Virus record (IMG/VR): IMGVR_UViG_3300017763_000052 | Span: 1 to 39,401 of that record | DNA: 39,401 bases | Source: a virus | Strand: one strand, 5' to 3' | Position numbers and translations under genes: made by a program | Shown here: positions 32,038-39,401 of the stretch, one piece after another | Position numbering within the stretch: position 1 is the first letter of the stretch | How the letters are laid out: every line of letters begins with the position of its first letter | The notes under the pieces: generated by a model | Database searches by the model: none | Told to the model about the DNA's origin: nothing | Seen by the model: only the letters and a program-made list of their open reading frames with translations

Positions 32038-32644
32038 ACATAATGAACCCTTCAAGCATCTAGTAATAGAAGAATTCCTCACAGAAGAAGAAACGCATTT
32101 AGTATATTATAGATGTAGAAATGCTGTTGATGAAAACAAGTTTAACGATAAAAGCATGTTCTTCGAACATGGAGAATATCAAAACAACTCAGGTGTTGAT
32201 ATAGAATTTACTCCTGATTTAAATAATAAAATCACAGAACAATTAAATCAAGTTGCTGAACATTTTAATTTGTTAGACGATAAATTTGAATGGAATTTTA
32301 ATTGTAACCTTACATATGATAATCCAAGCAAACCATTAAGACCACACAATGATGATTGGAATGAACTAAGTAAATATGGAGCAGGTAGATTAAAATTGCT
32401 AGTGTATTTAGGTCTTAACGATCAGGAATACAAAGATTGGGGTACAAAACTTTACACCAAAGGTGAAACATATGATAGTTTTGCAAAAGAAGTAGAATTT
32501 GTACCTGGTAATGCTATGTGTTTTGAAGCAACTGATAAATCATTTCATGGCACAGACTTTACACATGGAATAGAAGGTTATAGATTTATACTAGGTGCTG
32601 AGTACATAAACAGTTCCTTAATTACAACGGAACCTGGAGAATAG
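32024..32644 (+). CDS. 2OG-Fe(II) oxygenase-like protein (first of three)
   Basis: A 206-aa protein with the double-stranded beta-helix pattern of Fe(II)/2-oxoglutarate oxygenases. LRPHNDDW gives H108-x-D110; KLLVYLGLND is the following strand; KSFHGTDFTHGIEGYRFILG carries the distal His and the Arg that binds 2-oxoglutarate. Typical size for phage members. Substrates in this class include proline, nucleobases and sugars; none can be deduced. It overlaps the GH6 gene by 14 bases. Confidence 0.75.
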   Translation: MKIHEHNEPFKHLVIEEFLTEEETHLVYYRCRNAVDENKFNDKSMFFEHGEYQNNSGVDIEFTPDLNNKITEQLNQVAEHFNLLDDKFEWNFNCNLTYDNPSKPLRPHNDDWNELSKYGAGRLKLLVYLGLNDQEYKDWGTKLYTKGETYDSFAKEVEFVPGNAMCFEATDKSFHGTDFTHGIEGYRFILGAEYINSSLITTEPGE

Positions 32645-33313
32645 ATGGATAGTTATTGGGAATGGAATAAAGAAAATTTTCCTTGGCATTATGATCCAAG
32701 CAGTAAAGAAACAGATGTACAATATGTAGGACAGTTTGTTAGTGATAAGATGAATAACTATGTACAAGAAGCAATTGGTAACTTTACAGAAGAAGATGAA
32801 TACAACGAAGTAAGTATCAAGGGCAAACCTTATAATAAAGAAGCGGCAGAGATTATGGAAGGCTATCACAATGACCTTACTCGTGCCGGCTACAATGAAC
32901 ATAACACTGGCGGAAGACAAACTAGGAACTTACCTAACTTCTTTAATATTATGGCAGAAGCAAGTGGATTATGGAATCCCCAAATAATGTTTCTAGAACA
33001 ACCACCGGGAAGATTTGTTCCGTGGCACAGAGATAGTTATAATAACTATAGAAGAAACTTTGCTAAAGTTAGTGACGACACTGAAGTAATACGTTACTTA
33101 GTACAACTTAATGATTGGCAGTGGGGACATTATGTTAGTGTAGGCAATGATGTTATACATCAATATAAAATGGGAGACATACATTGTTGGCCCGAAGGTA
33201 TATATCATGCTACTGGTAATGCAGGTTTATGGCCCAGGTATTGCTTAACTATTACAGGTGTTGTAACACCTAGTGCTTTGCATCTAAAAGAATCAAAAAA
33301 GTTTAAGATATGA
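32645..33313 (+). CDS. Aspartyl-hydroxylase-like oxygenase (second of three)
   Basis: A 222-aa protein. RFVPWHRDSYNN gives H128-x-D130, IRYLVQLNDWQWGHYVSVG follows, and IYHATGNAGLWPRYCLTITG supplies the distal His and the binding Arg. The W-x-W-G-H strand fits the aspartyl/asparaginyl beta-hydroxylase side of the superfamily. A GGAG ribosome site sits 5 nt upstream. It overlaps the next gene by ATGA. Confidence 0.7.
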   Translation: MDSYWEWNKENFPWHYDPSSKETDVQYVGQFVSDKMNNYVQEAIGNFTEEDEYNEVSIKGKPYNKEAAEIMEGYHNDLTRAGYNEHNTGGRQTRNLPNFFNIMAEASGLWNPQIMFLEQPPGRFVPWHRDSYNNYRRNFAKVSDDTEVIRYLVQLNDWQWGHYVSVGNDVIHQYKMGDIHCWPEGIYHATGNAGLWPRYCLTITGVVTPSALHLKESKKFKI

Positions 33314-33999
33314 ACAAACCTTTTAAAAAAATTAAAGTAGATTTCAATTATCAACAATTAAGACGTGATGTTGAACAAGTGTTTATTAAAAATAAAGAAT
33401 CTGCAGTTGGTACAGAACTAGAAAACATATCAAAAAGAAACCAATGTATTACAGTATCTAAACCAAACAGCGATGAATGGTACGATGGTATTGCTGGTAA
33501 AACATATGGTAACAATCAACAGCAACGTTACGATTTAAAAACACAGTTTGAAAATGAAACAAATGAATTTGTAGACGAAAGTAAATTTATACATCCTATA
33601 AACAACATTAAAGGCACATACTTAGAACAACTAGTAACTAGTATAGAAGGCGCCTTTAGATGGCGTATAAGTGTGTTACCGCCACGAACAACATTAAGTA
33701 TACACAAAGACGGCAGTCCTTTAATGATGACTTTAAATGGTACTGGTACTATAATGGATTGGAGAATACACTTTCCTATCACAACAAATAATAGATGTTT
33801 TTTAGTAAACTGGCCTGAAAACTTTAATACACCAAAAGAAGATGGCGAAACAATACCTTTAGAAATGGCACATTTTAAAGCAGGTTCTTCTTATCTTTTA
33901 AATACTAGTAAGACTCATTGTGCTACTAACTACAGTAATGTAGAAAGAATACATTTAATTGCTAGTATGTCTACTGATGCCGCTAAGGCTTTTGAATAA
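33310..33999 (+). CDS. Aspartyl-hydroxylase-like oxygenase (third of three)
   Basis: A 229-aa protein. TTLSIHKDGS gives H132-x-D134, RIHFPITTNNRCFLVNWPE is the central strand pair and LLNTSKTHCATNYSNVERIHLI supplies the distal His and Arg. This arrangement is that of aspartyl/prolyl hydroxylase-like phage enzymes. It ends the plus-strand operon and overlaps, tail to tail, the last 17 bases of the minus-strand methyltransferase gene. Confidence 0.75.
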   Translation: MNKPFKKIKVDFNYQQLRRDVEQVFIKNKESAVGTELENISKRNQCITVSKPNSDEWYDGIAGKTYGNNQQQRYDLKTQFENETNEFVDESKFIHPINNIKGTYLEQLVTSIEGAFRWRISVLPPRTTLSIHKDGSPLMMTLNGTGTIMDWRIHFPITTNNRCFLVNWPENFNTPKEDGETIPLEMAHFKAGSSYLLNTSKTHCATNYSNVERIHLIASMSTDAAKAFE

Positions 34000-34729
34000 C
34001 AAAAGGATTTTGAATACTCCACATAGGTGGTAAACGTCTTGTAGTAACAGTTGCTTCTGGGAAGTGATCTTTAGTTCTTTGTGTTAAATATTCGTTGCTC
34101 CAGAACCAAGTGTAATGTGTTGCTTCTAATACAGCATCATCACCTTCTGTTGGTACTCTTTCAGCATCAACTCTGACATCATCATTATTGATTAAAGCAA
34201 AAACACCTGAACCCTCAGTACTTTCTACAAGGTTATTATTTAACATACCGTATTCATGTGTACGTCTTACAACAAAATAATTTAATGCTACTTCTCTAAT
34301 GAATACAGTGAATATAATTGCACCACCTGGATTCAAATGCTCGTAACATTTATCTAGATCTGCAAATAATATCTCAGGGTCTACGTTTGCAGTTTTCATA
34401 AAACAGAAAATTAAATCAAATTTCTCACCTTCTTCTAATGGAATTGGTAAATCTATTTGACCATTAGGATGAACCATTTGATTATGTCTATCCCAAAACC
34501 TAAAACTTGCTTCTGGAAAGTCTTCTTTACCTTGCTCAATTGCTTCAAAGTCGCAATCTACACAAACATAGTTTTCTTCCTCTACATCGTTTGCTGGATC
34601 GTTTAGTAGTGTTCCTGCATTACCATATAGTTCTAACACTTTTGCTTCTGATAAATCCATATCAATGTTAGCACTATTTAATGTAGTAGTAATAAATTCG
34701 TATTTGGGTATATATGCTTCAACAGTCAT
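33983..34729 (-). CDS. Methyltransferase-like protein
   Basis: A 248-aa protein. AKVLELYGNAGTLL is a motif-I-like strand and loop, VCVDCDFEAIEQG motif II, FDLIFCFMKTANVD motif IV and LNPGGAIIFTVFIRE the late strand of class I SAM methyltransferases. The glycine loop (LYGNAG) is slightly unusual. The whole layout, including a C-terminal LPPMWSIQNPFVIQK, parallels the methyltransferase at 28128, so they are paralogues. AGGAGA at 34736-34741 (minus strand) sets the start. A late promoter lies 27 bases upstream. Confidence 0.65.
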   Translation of the reverse strand: MTVEAYIPKYEFITTTLNSANIDMDLSEAKVLELYGNAGTLLNDPANDVEEENYVCVDCDFEAIEQGKEDFPEASFRFWDRHNQMVHPNGQIDLPIPLEEGEKFDLIFCFMKTANVDPEILFADLDKCYEHLNPGGAIIFTVFIREVALNYFVVRRTHEYGMLNNNLVESTEGSGVFALINNDDVRVDAERVPTEGDDAVLEATHYTWFWSNEYLTQRTKDHFPEATVTTRRLPPMWSIQNPFVIQKP

Positions 34730-34755
34730 GTTGATTCTCCTGTGTTGTTAAGATA

Positions 34756-34763
34756 TATTTATA
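34756..34763 (-). promoter_or_regulatory. T4-type late promoter (minus strand), exact TATAAATA
   Basis: An exact consensus on the minus strand, followed by AGGAGA and the methyltransferase start. This one has a normal leader of about 21 nt. Confidence 0.75.
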
Positions 34764-34781
34764 ACTAGGAGTTTGTTGATA

Positions 34782-35405
34782 TTAAATAAGTTGGCCATTA
34801 AAAGATTCAACATCATCGTTAAAATCCATATGACTAATTTCTACAGGCTTATACACTTTAGGAAATACATGGCAAGGATAACATTGTAATTTACCTATGC
34901 GATATATTTTTTTGGTTTCTTTATCTTGTACCCATTCTAAGCCTTCTGGAGCATTTTCTTGAGTTTCTTGGCTATCTGCTAATATAGTATATCCCCAACG
35001 TTCTTGAATACTTGCTGGTATTAGCATTCTATTTACTGGTATAAGATCTTCTAAATTGTTTGCACCGTATCCTAATCTTCTACCATGCTCTACAATATTA
35101 CCATCAATATCTTTGTATGCAGTTACTTCGTGGAATGGGCCTGTTATTTCTGTATATGTTTCGACTAACCAAACCATTTCCCCGCCCCACTCATCATGAG
35201 GACATTCTTTAGGACCTAATTCTTGATTATACTCCCATATAAAATCATCTGCTTCTTCTGGGAATTGTCTAAGGCGTTTTACTAATTCACCATCAACATA
35301 TTTGTAAATATTTTGACCGCCATCTACAGTTTCATATCGAATGTTATCAATATCTAGAGATGTTATGTCTGTGTCGTAGTCGTGTAACCAATTAAGTTGA
35401 GCCAT
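34782..35405 (-). CDS. Unknown acidic protein
   Basis: A 207-aa acidic, Trp/Tyr-rich protein that I cannot name. It shows alternating strand-like segments (YETVDGGQNIYKYVDG; YKDIDGNIVEHGRRLGYG) and a Cys-x-x-Cys in LQCYPCHVF near residue 180. Three bases separate it from the gene upstream on the minus strand, so they share a transcript. Neighbours suggest a virion-associated role. Confidence 0.6.
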   Translation of the reverse strand: MAQLNWLHDYDTDITSLDIDNIRYETVDGGQNIYKYVDGELVKRLRQFPEEADDFIWEYNQELGPKECPHDEWGGEMVWLVETYTEITGPFHEVTAYKDIDGNIVEHGRRLGYGANNLEDLIPVNRMLIPASIQERWGYTILADSQETQENAPEGLEWVQDKETKKIYRIGKLQCYPCHVFPKVYKPVEISHMDFNDDVESFNGQLI

Positions 35406-35408
35406 TTT

Positions 35409-36023
35409 TTATACGCCTGATGGGTTTACTTCATCGTCCATTTCTGGTTTTCTATCTAATGGACTTTCTTCCTCTGGTGCTTCTAATTCACCTTCTAGGT
35501 AATGTTTAGCAGAACCTATATAATCTCCTGCTTTAACAATTTTTGATTGCCACCAATGTGGATAATCTGCATCAGGAAGTTTACCTAACATTTTGTATAA
35601 TTCAACACTATACTTTCCAATTTTAAATAATTCCTTTCTTAGCATATCTGATTCATTGTCAATATGTCCAACAGCAATCTTTTCAACTTCTTCTTCATTT
35701 AATGGAAGTCCAGCAAGTTCTTTAATTCTTTGAATACTTTCTAGACCTTTTGCTTTCATTTCTTCACCGCGGTCATCAAATGCTGAGTTTACACTAGGTT
35801 TCATATCAGGTTCTGCTTTACGCATAGCCTTTTCTTGCCCATATTCTCTTTCAAGTTGAGGCATTCTTGTTTCTAGTTGTCCTAAAGTTAGTTTAGGATA
35901 TTTTTTCATTGCCCAAGCAAAGAAGTTACCAATACCAAATTGTTTTCCTTGTTTAGCATCTCTGTTAGCATCTGCTTTTGCACCTGCAGATTTAAAGTTT
36001 AATTTTGTTCTATCTTGTTCCAT
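35409..36023 (-). CDS. Probable virion-associated protein
   Basis: A 204-aa charged helical protein. Residues 1-60 are basic, RIKELAGLPLNEEE near 100-112 repeats the 'LAGL' tag also seen in the nucleotidyltransferase, and residues 125-180 (ESDMLRKELFKIGKYSVELYKML, then YPHWWQSKIVKAGDYIGSAKHYL) form a conserved helical unit that I recall from structural proteins of marine T4-like phages. It overlaps the glycosyltransferase-like gene upstream by 14 bases. Virion location is inferred. Confidence 0.6.
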   Translation of the reverse strand: MEQDRTKLNFKSAGAKADANRDAKQGKQFGIGNFFAWAMKKYPKLTLGQLETRMPQLEREYGQEKAMRKAEPDMKPSVNSAFDDRGEEMKAKGLESIQRIKELAGLPLNEEEVEKIAVGHIDNESDMLRKELFKIGKYSVELYKMLGKLPDADYPHWWQSKIVKAGDYIGSAKHYLEGELEAPEEESPLDRKPEMDDEVNPSGV

Positions 36024-37266
36024 TACTTCTACCTAATATGTAAGTGTTAAAGTTAAATTTACTATACTTTTTACAAAGTTCGTAATTATGATCTAATATT
36101 TCTTGACATTGATCACTGTAGTAATACTTATTTATCACTTCTATATCAATATCTTGTAATCTTTTTATTTCAGTTATAATAGCATCTAAACGTTTATCGT
36201 CATCTTTTATGTTATCAAAACTAAAATCTATAAAATCTTCATGAAATTTAAAACCACAATCTTTAATATGTTTATGTATATGATATGTACCAACTACAAA
36301 CGGTATTTGCTTTGACCAAAATGTTTTTATAGTTTTTTCTGTGTAAAATCCTTCGTTGTACCAATCAGTCAATGGACCATCAAACATCTCAAACTGTACA
36401 TATGATAAAGACTCAGATTGTTTTCTTCTAAAACATGTTTCTGTAGATATACAGATAATACTTTCTTGATAAAAATCCTTTACTCCTGTCCACCATTTCC
36501 AACCATTCACCTGTTCTGAATCTAATAAGACCCCTTTTTCTACAAAACTTCTAATAGATTTATTAGGATCAAGTGCATCAAATACTTTTAGTCTATGTTT
36601 CTTAATGCGATTATTTAAACATAAAAAATGTTTAGGTCTAAATTCTGTATTTGGTACAAATTCTTTATTTAAACTAACAGTATTTCTAAAGTATACTAAA
36701 TTAAACACAGCATTGGTATTTGGTAAGTATTTGTTTATGGAATCTATTATAGGTTTATTACCAAGCATAAAGAAAACATTTTCTTGTACAGGCTCTAAAA
36801 TATCGCATAACCATTTTACAATATTTATTTCTTGCTTATTCCATACAATAGTCTTTGACCATACGTCCCAAATATTTGTAAAAACAATTTTTATATTAGG
36901 ACAGTCTTTAACAGCATCAACTATATCTTTGAGATAGGTTGTGTTTTCTTCGTAATGAAGGAAAGCCTGAGTAGTCCATGCAAAATGTAAAATTTGTAAT
37001 TGATCACTAGGCTTTATATCTTTCAATGATATCGTTTTTGTTTTTCTATTAAGTTTGGTTATGGGAGGTACGTTGTGCCATAGAGGCATTTGATGTATAG
37101 GACCTTGCCATTTATTTTGTAATACATAATTAAGTGTATTTTGATAATAATCTTTATCTAAGACTGGTAAGTGATCTAAATATAGGAATTCAAAGAAATC
37201 ACTGATTTGTGATTCTTCTATTATGTCGAAATAAATACTATTGTCGGGTACTACTGATAAAGCCAT
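36010..37266 (-). CDS. Glycosyltransferase-like protein, paralogue of the gene at 1700
   Basis: A 418-aa protein. FLCLNNRIKKHRLKVFDAL, then CISTETCFRR, then YTEKTIKTFWSKQIPFVVG and KDCGFKFHEDFIDFSF match in order the blocks of the plus-strand gene at 1700. This is a GT-B-like donor half with the EK pair (fucosyltransferase/exostosin-like). The promoter is an exact TATAAATA 5 nt before the start codon, so the message should be leaderless. Role: sugar transfer to an unknown acceptor. Confidence 0.6.
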   Translation of the reverse strand: MALSVVPDNSIYFDIIEESQISDFFEFLYLDHLPVLDKDYYQNTLNYVLQNKWQGPIHQMPLWHNVPPITKLNRKTKTISLKDIKPSDQLQILHFAWTTQAFLHYEENTTYLKDIVDAVKDCPNIKIVFTNIWDVWSKTIVWNKQEINIVKWLCDILEPVQENVFFMLGNKPIIDSINKYLPNTNAVFNLVYFRNTVSLNKEFVPNTEFRPKHFLCLNNRIKKHRLKVFDALDPNKSIRSFVEKGVLLDSEQVNGWKWWTGVKDFYQESIICISTETCFRRKQSESLSYVQFEMFDGPLTDWYNEGFYTEKTIKTFWSKQIPFVVGTYHIHKHIKDCGFKFHEDFIDFSFDNIKDDDKRLDAIITEIKRLQDIDIEVINKYYYSDQCQEILDHNYELCKKYSKFNFNTYILGRSNGTR

Positions 37267-37271
37267 AACAC

Positions 37272-37279
37272 TATTTATA
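37272..37279 (-). promoter_or_regulatory. T4-type late promoter (minus strand), leaderless
   Basis: An exact TATAAATA on the minus strand, then 5 nt (GTGTT), then the ATG whose first base is 37266. This is the clearest example of the leaderless layout. Confidence 0.85.
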
Positions 37280-37296
37280 GGTAGTGTAAGTTAAAT

Positions 37297-38907
37297 TTAA
37301 TTTAATCCTGCTAACTTTTTAAGTGTTTCTAAATCTTCGTTTGATTCTTTTTTACCGTAAGTAACACAAGGGTCTTGATTACAGCCACAGTTTTTACTTT
37401 CAGCCATAGCAGAACCATAGTCTTTAACATCTCTATTATGTACAGTATCTTCTATGTAACCATGGATTACGTCATCTCTGTCATCGTCCATGTGTAAATT
37501 ATGATCCATTGCCCACTCTGTCATTTCTTGATCAAGTTCTTGGTCGCTTAGGCCCATTGCTTTTGCTAAAGCAGGCTCACCACCTTTCTGGTATGCATCC
37601 ATAAAACGGTCATACATTTCTTCATCTTGACTTGGTTCACCAAATGGAGCACTTTCTTTCTTAGCATGTTTGTCCATTTCTTCTTGACTTGGCTCTTGTG
37701 AATCGTCATCACCTGCACCGGCATAACCTGTACCATGACAAGTAGCACAGTCTTCATCGTCACCATCACAATGGTAACATTCGCCACCTTCTTCTAATTC
37801 AGGCTCGTAGTCAGATCTAATATCTGCTAAGTCTAATGTAGGTAGTTCAGCAGTTTCTTCTTTAACTAAACCTTTTGATTTAGCAAAGTCAAGCATTTGA
37901 GTTAAACCTGCAGTTTTTTGTATTGCTCTGTTAAACTTTTCTCTAGGTGATTCTTCTTCACCTGCTCTTTGAGAACTGAGCATATTAAACATTTTAATTA
38001 AAGCATCTGCTTCAGCACCACTAACTTGATGTGAATCACCATCATCAGTAGTTACAGAAGTAATTTTATCAAATTTCTTAACTTTCATTAGTTCAGCATC
38101 TTTACTAGCATCTTCACTGTCTGCAACTTTACCTAATTGAGTCATCATGTTCTTTTGTGCAAAACCTGGCTTGTACCCATCGTCATCAGTGTTGTCTATT
38201 TCTTTACTTACGTCGTCATCATCGGAATAGTCCATTGGTGCTTCGTTAAGCATTCCTGCTAAAAATTTTAATATGTTTATGTCTTCGCTCATTTTTTTCT
38301 CTGCTTTACTTTTTAGTAAGTCAAATATACCTTGGTTAAATGTTCCCATATATTTGACAAAAATTTCTTTTTTATGTTCATTATCTGTAGCACTATTAAA
38401 TGCATTTCTAAAAGCACTTGCACTTGCTACTACATCACCCTTGTCAATATTGGGTGCTACATATATGTAGCCTCTCTGCGACATTGGCAAAGCAGGATGT
38501 CTCTCTAATGTATTTATCATTTGATAGAACTTTGGTCCAGGTTCTCCGCGTACTTTCATGTCTAAACCGGTCTCTGTATCTACGTTTGACATAGGAAATC
38601 TATCAGTGTCTTTCTCACCAACAGCAAATATAACCATAGTATTTTCTTGATCAAATGCTTTTGTATAAGAATCCACTAAGTAAGGTACTTTTGCTTGTAT
38701 GATTTTATCAGCAGGAATATCATGTAATTGTGTCATAATTTCTGCTTTTTCTTTAAAATTAAATGGTGACTTAGGCATTTCAACCTTGTCTGATGTTGCT
38801 ACATATACATTAGCATCAGGAAATTGTGCCTGTAACTTTTTGTATACTTCTGCATGATGCGGTAGCATAGGTTGGAATCTACCTGGGTATATAACTACCT
38901 TTTTCAT
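37297..38907 (-). CDS. Nucleotidyltransferase with Zn-binding and tail regions
   Basis: A 536-aa protein. Residues 1-200 are a HxGH-class nucleotidyltransferase (cytidylyl- or NMN-adenylyltransferase-like): YPGRFQPMLPHHAEVYKKL at 7-25 and ASASAFRNAF, similar to the ISSTxxR motif. The first His of HxGH is replaced (LPHH at 15-18). Residues about 205-350 are acidic, and 375-393 (CYHCDGDDEDCATCHGTGY) form a DnaJ-like zinc-binding loop. The end NCGCNQDPC then LETLKKLAGLN repeats the LAGL tag. Probably a virion-packaged or bifunctional enzyme in NAD or lipid-head-group chemistry; the substrate is unknown. The start overlaps the upstream stop (ATGA). Confidence 0.75.
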   Translation of the reverse strand: MKKVVIYPGRFQPMLPHHAEVYKKLQAQFPDANVYVATSDKVEMPKSPFNFKEKAEIMTQLHDIPADKIIQAKVPYLVDSYTKAFDQENTMVIFAVGEKDTDRFPMSNVDTETGLDMKVRGEPGPKFYQMINTLERHPALPMSQRGYIYVAPNIDKGDVVASASAFRNAFNSATDNEHKKEIFVKYMGTFNQGIFDLLKSKAEKKMSEDINILKFLAGMLNEAPMDYSDDDDVSKEIDNTDDDGYKPGFAQKNMMTQLGKVADSEDASKDAELMKVKKFDKITSVTTDDGDSHQVSGAEADALIKMFNMLSSQRAGEEESPREKFNRAIQKTAGLTQMLDFAKSKGLVKEETAELPTLDLADIRSDYEPELEEGGECYHCDGDDEDCATCHGTGYAGAGDDDSQEPSQEEMDKHAKKESAPFGEPSQDEEMYDRFMDAYQKGGEPALAKAMGLSDQELDQEMTEWAMDHNLHMDDDRDDVIHGYIEDTVHNRDVKDYGSAMAESKNCGCNQDPCVTYGKKESNEDLETLKKLAGLN

Positions 38908-39140
38908 AATTCGACTATTCTTACTTTAAGTGGGGTATCGCCTTTGATAAGTCTGTGAAAACAATTTTTATTTATGTGTATGGTTGTTCCTGGTCTAATG
39001 TCTTTTGCTTCTTGTTGTGAGTATTGGAATTTCCAACCTAAACCTTCGATAACTTTCATAAACCTTGTGGTTTTATCTTTATGCCATGTGTATTCTTCAT
39101 CAGCAATATCGATATCAAAGATTTTTTCGTTATCAAGCAT
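38904..39140 (-). CDS. 78-aa cupin-like small protein
   Basis: A small protein whose second half (RPGTTIHINKNCFHRLIKG, then LKVRIVEL) looks like the last strands of a cupin barrel. No complete metal site can be seen. It couples by ATGA to the nucleotidyltransferase. Function unknown. Confidence 0.55.
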   Translation of the reverse strand: MLDNEKIFDIDIADEEYTWHKDKTTRFMKVIEGLGWKFQYSQQEAKDIRPGTTIHINKNCFHRLIKGDTPLKVRIVEL

Positions 39141-39146
39141 TACATT

Positions 39147-39401
39147 CTACCATTTACGACAACTCCAGTACCTTGCTTTTGTCTTAGGTCCTGGATTATC
39201 ACAGTTGTGTCTTGCTCTAAAACTCTTACGAGCTTTAGGATTAGACTTTCTAATTTTCATTGTTTTACCTTTAGCACTACTTCCGCCGTGTCCAAAGTTT
39301 ACTTTTTTTACGTTACCTGTTTTAGGGTCTTTGACATATACTTTAAACTTCTTAGTATCACCTTGCATAGGTTTGTTTAGTTTAACTTTACGTCCTTGAT
39401 A
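39147..39401 (-). CDS. Basic phage protein, N-terminus outside the window
   Basis: The open frame runs off the right edge of the window, giving at least 84 residues (YQGRKVKLNKPMQGDTKKF...). An internal ATG at 39368 is therefore not necessarily the start. KVYVKDPKTGNVKKVNFG is followed by SNPKARKSFRARHNCDNPG and KARYWSCRKW, a small basic Cys-containing domain found at the ends of many marine phage proteins. It resembles in character, though not clearly in sequence, the basic tail of the SOD fusion. Confidence 0.7.
   Translation of the reverse strand, partial: YQGRKVKLNKPMQGDTKKFKVYVKDPKTGNVKKVNFGHGGSSAKGKTMKIRKSNPKARKSFRARHNCDNPGPKTKARYWSCRKW

Noticed and set aside
36120-36135. GATAAATA on the minus strand in the glycosyltransferase gene.
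   Set aside because: It encodes the INKYYY region of an intact gene, and no gene starts just downstream.
36605-36937. Plus-strand frame of 110 codons within the minus-strand operon.
   Set aside because: It is a shadow of the glycosyltransferase-like gene, with no start signals and no recognisable motif.
38500-38520. GATAAATA on the minus strand in the nucleotidyltransferase gene.
   Set aside because: It is internal coding sequence (MINTLERH) with no downstream start.
38974-39399. Overlapping plus-strand frames at the right edge.
   Set aside because: They are antisense to two compact minus-strand genes with clear ATGA coupling, and their composition is shadow-like.
1-39401. CRISPR array, insertion sequence, transposase or integrase.
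   Set aside because: I read for repeated spacers, terminal inverted repeats and recombinase motifs and found none. The only sizeable direct repeat is the 47-bp pair.

Overview
The window looks like part of the genome of a T4-like tailed phage (myovirus) that infects a marine, AT-rich bacterium. Four things point there: (1) fourteen T4-type late promoter octamers (consensus NATAAATA) in front of genes; (2) tightly packed and overlapping genes with almost no host-type intergenic DNA; (3) phage nrdA/nrdB, a PAAR spike-tip protein, a fibre-like structural protein and a five-tRNA cluster; (4) a large load of small enzyme genes of the auxiliary-metabolic kind seen in cyanophages and pelagiphages. 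No terminase, capsid or polymerase gene lies in the window, so the T4-like assignment rests on promoter type, gene content and style, and the host is inferred.

Layout. 1-9.7 kb: end of an unknown gene, a Cu/Zn superoxide dismutase fused to a ParB-like domain and a basic tail, a glycosyltransferase-like gene, small unknowns, two probable virion proteins, a radical SAM gene bracketed by a 47-bp direct repeat, an SGNH hydrolase, then an early-type PD-(D/E)XK exonuclease and an MDR-family reductase. 9.7-16.5 kb: an 873-aa tail-fibre/structural gene, a small unknown, nrdA, nrdB and a PAAR gene. 16.5-22.5 kb: a seven-gene overlapping late operon with a subtilase-like/Ig-like protein, a PP-loop-like protein, two fatty-acid desaturases, an unknown, a dienelactone-hydrolase-like enzyme and an SGNH hydrolase. 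22.5-29.2 kb: a second radical SAM gene, a cluster of tiny mostly membrane proteins, a tandem pair of dioxygenase-like genes, two glycosyltransferases and a methyltransferase. 29.2-30.1 kb: tRNAs Glu, Thr, Arg, Leu and Ile2/Met. 30.1-34.0 kb: a late operon with a DUF6580-like membrane protein, peptide deformylase, a GH6 glycosidase and three 2OG-Fe(II)-type oxygenases. 34.0-39.4 kb: all genes on the minus strand: methyltransferase-like, unknown virion-like proteins, a second glycosyltransferase-like protein and a nucleotidyltransferase.

Regulation can be read from the sequence. Two host-type promoters match TTGACA-N17-TATAAT exactly and drive the exonuclease and nrdA; further near-consensus ones precede small genes around the tRNAs. 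Virion and many auxiliary genes use the T4-type late octamer. In nine of fourteen cases the start codon lies only 5-6 nt after the octamer, where T4 late transcription would begin, so these messages should be leaderless.

The most notable systems are the late lipid-modification operon (two desaturases plus two hydrolases/esterases), the series of divergent double-stranded beta-helix oxygenases next to a complete GH6 catalytic domain, and the radical SAM gene inserted between copies of a gene end plus late promoter.
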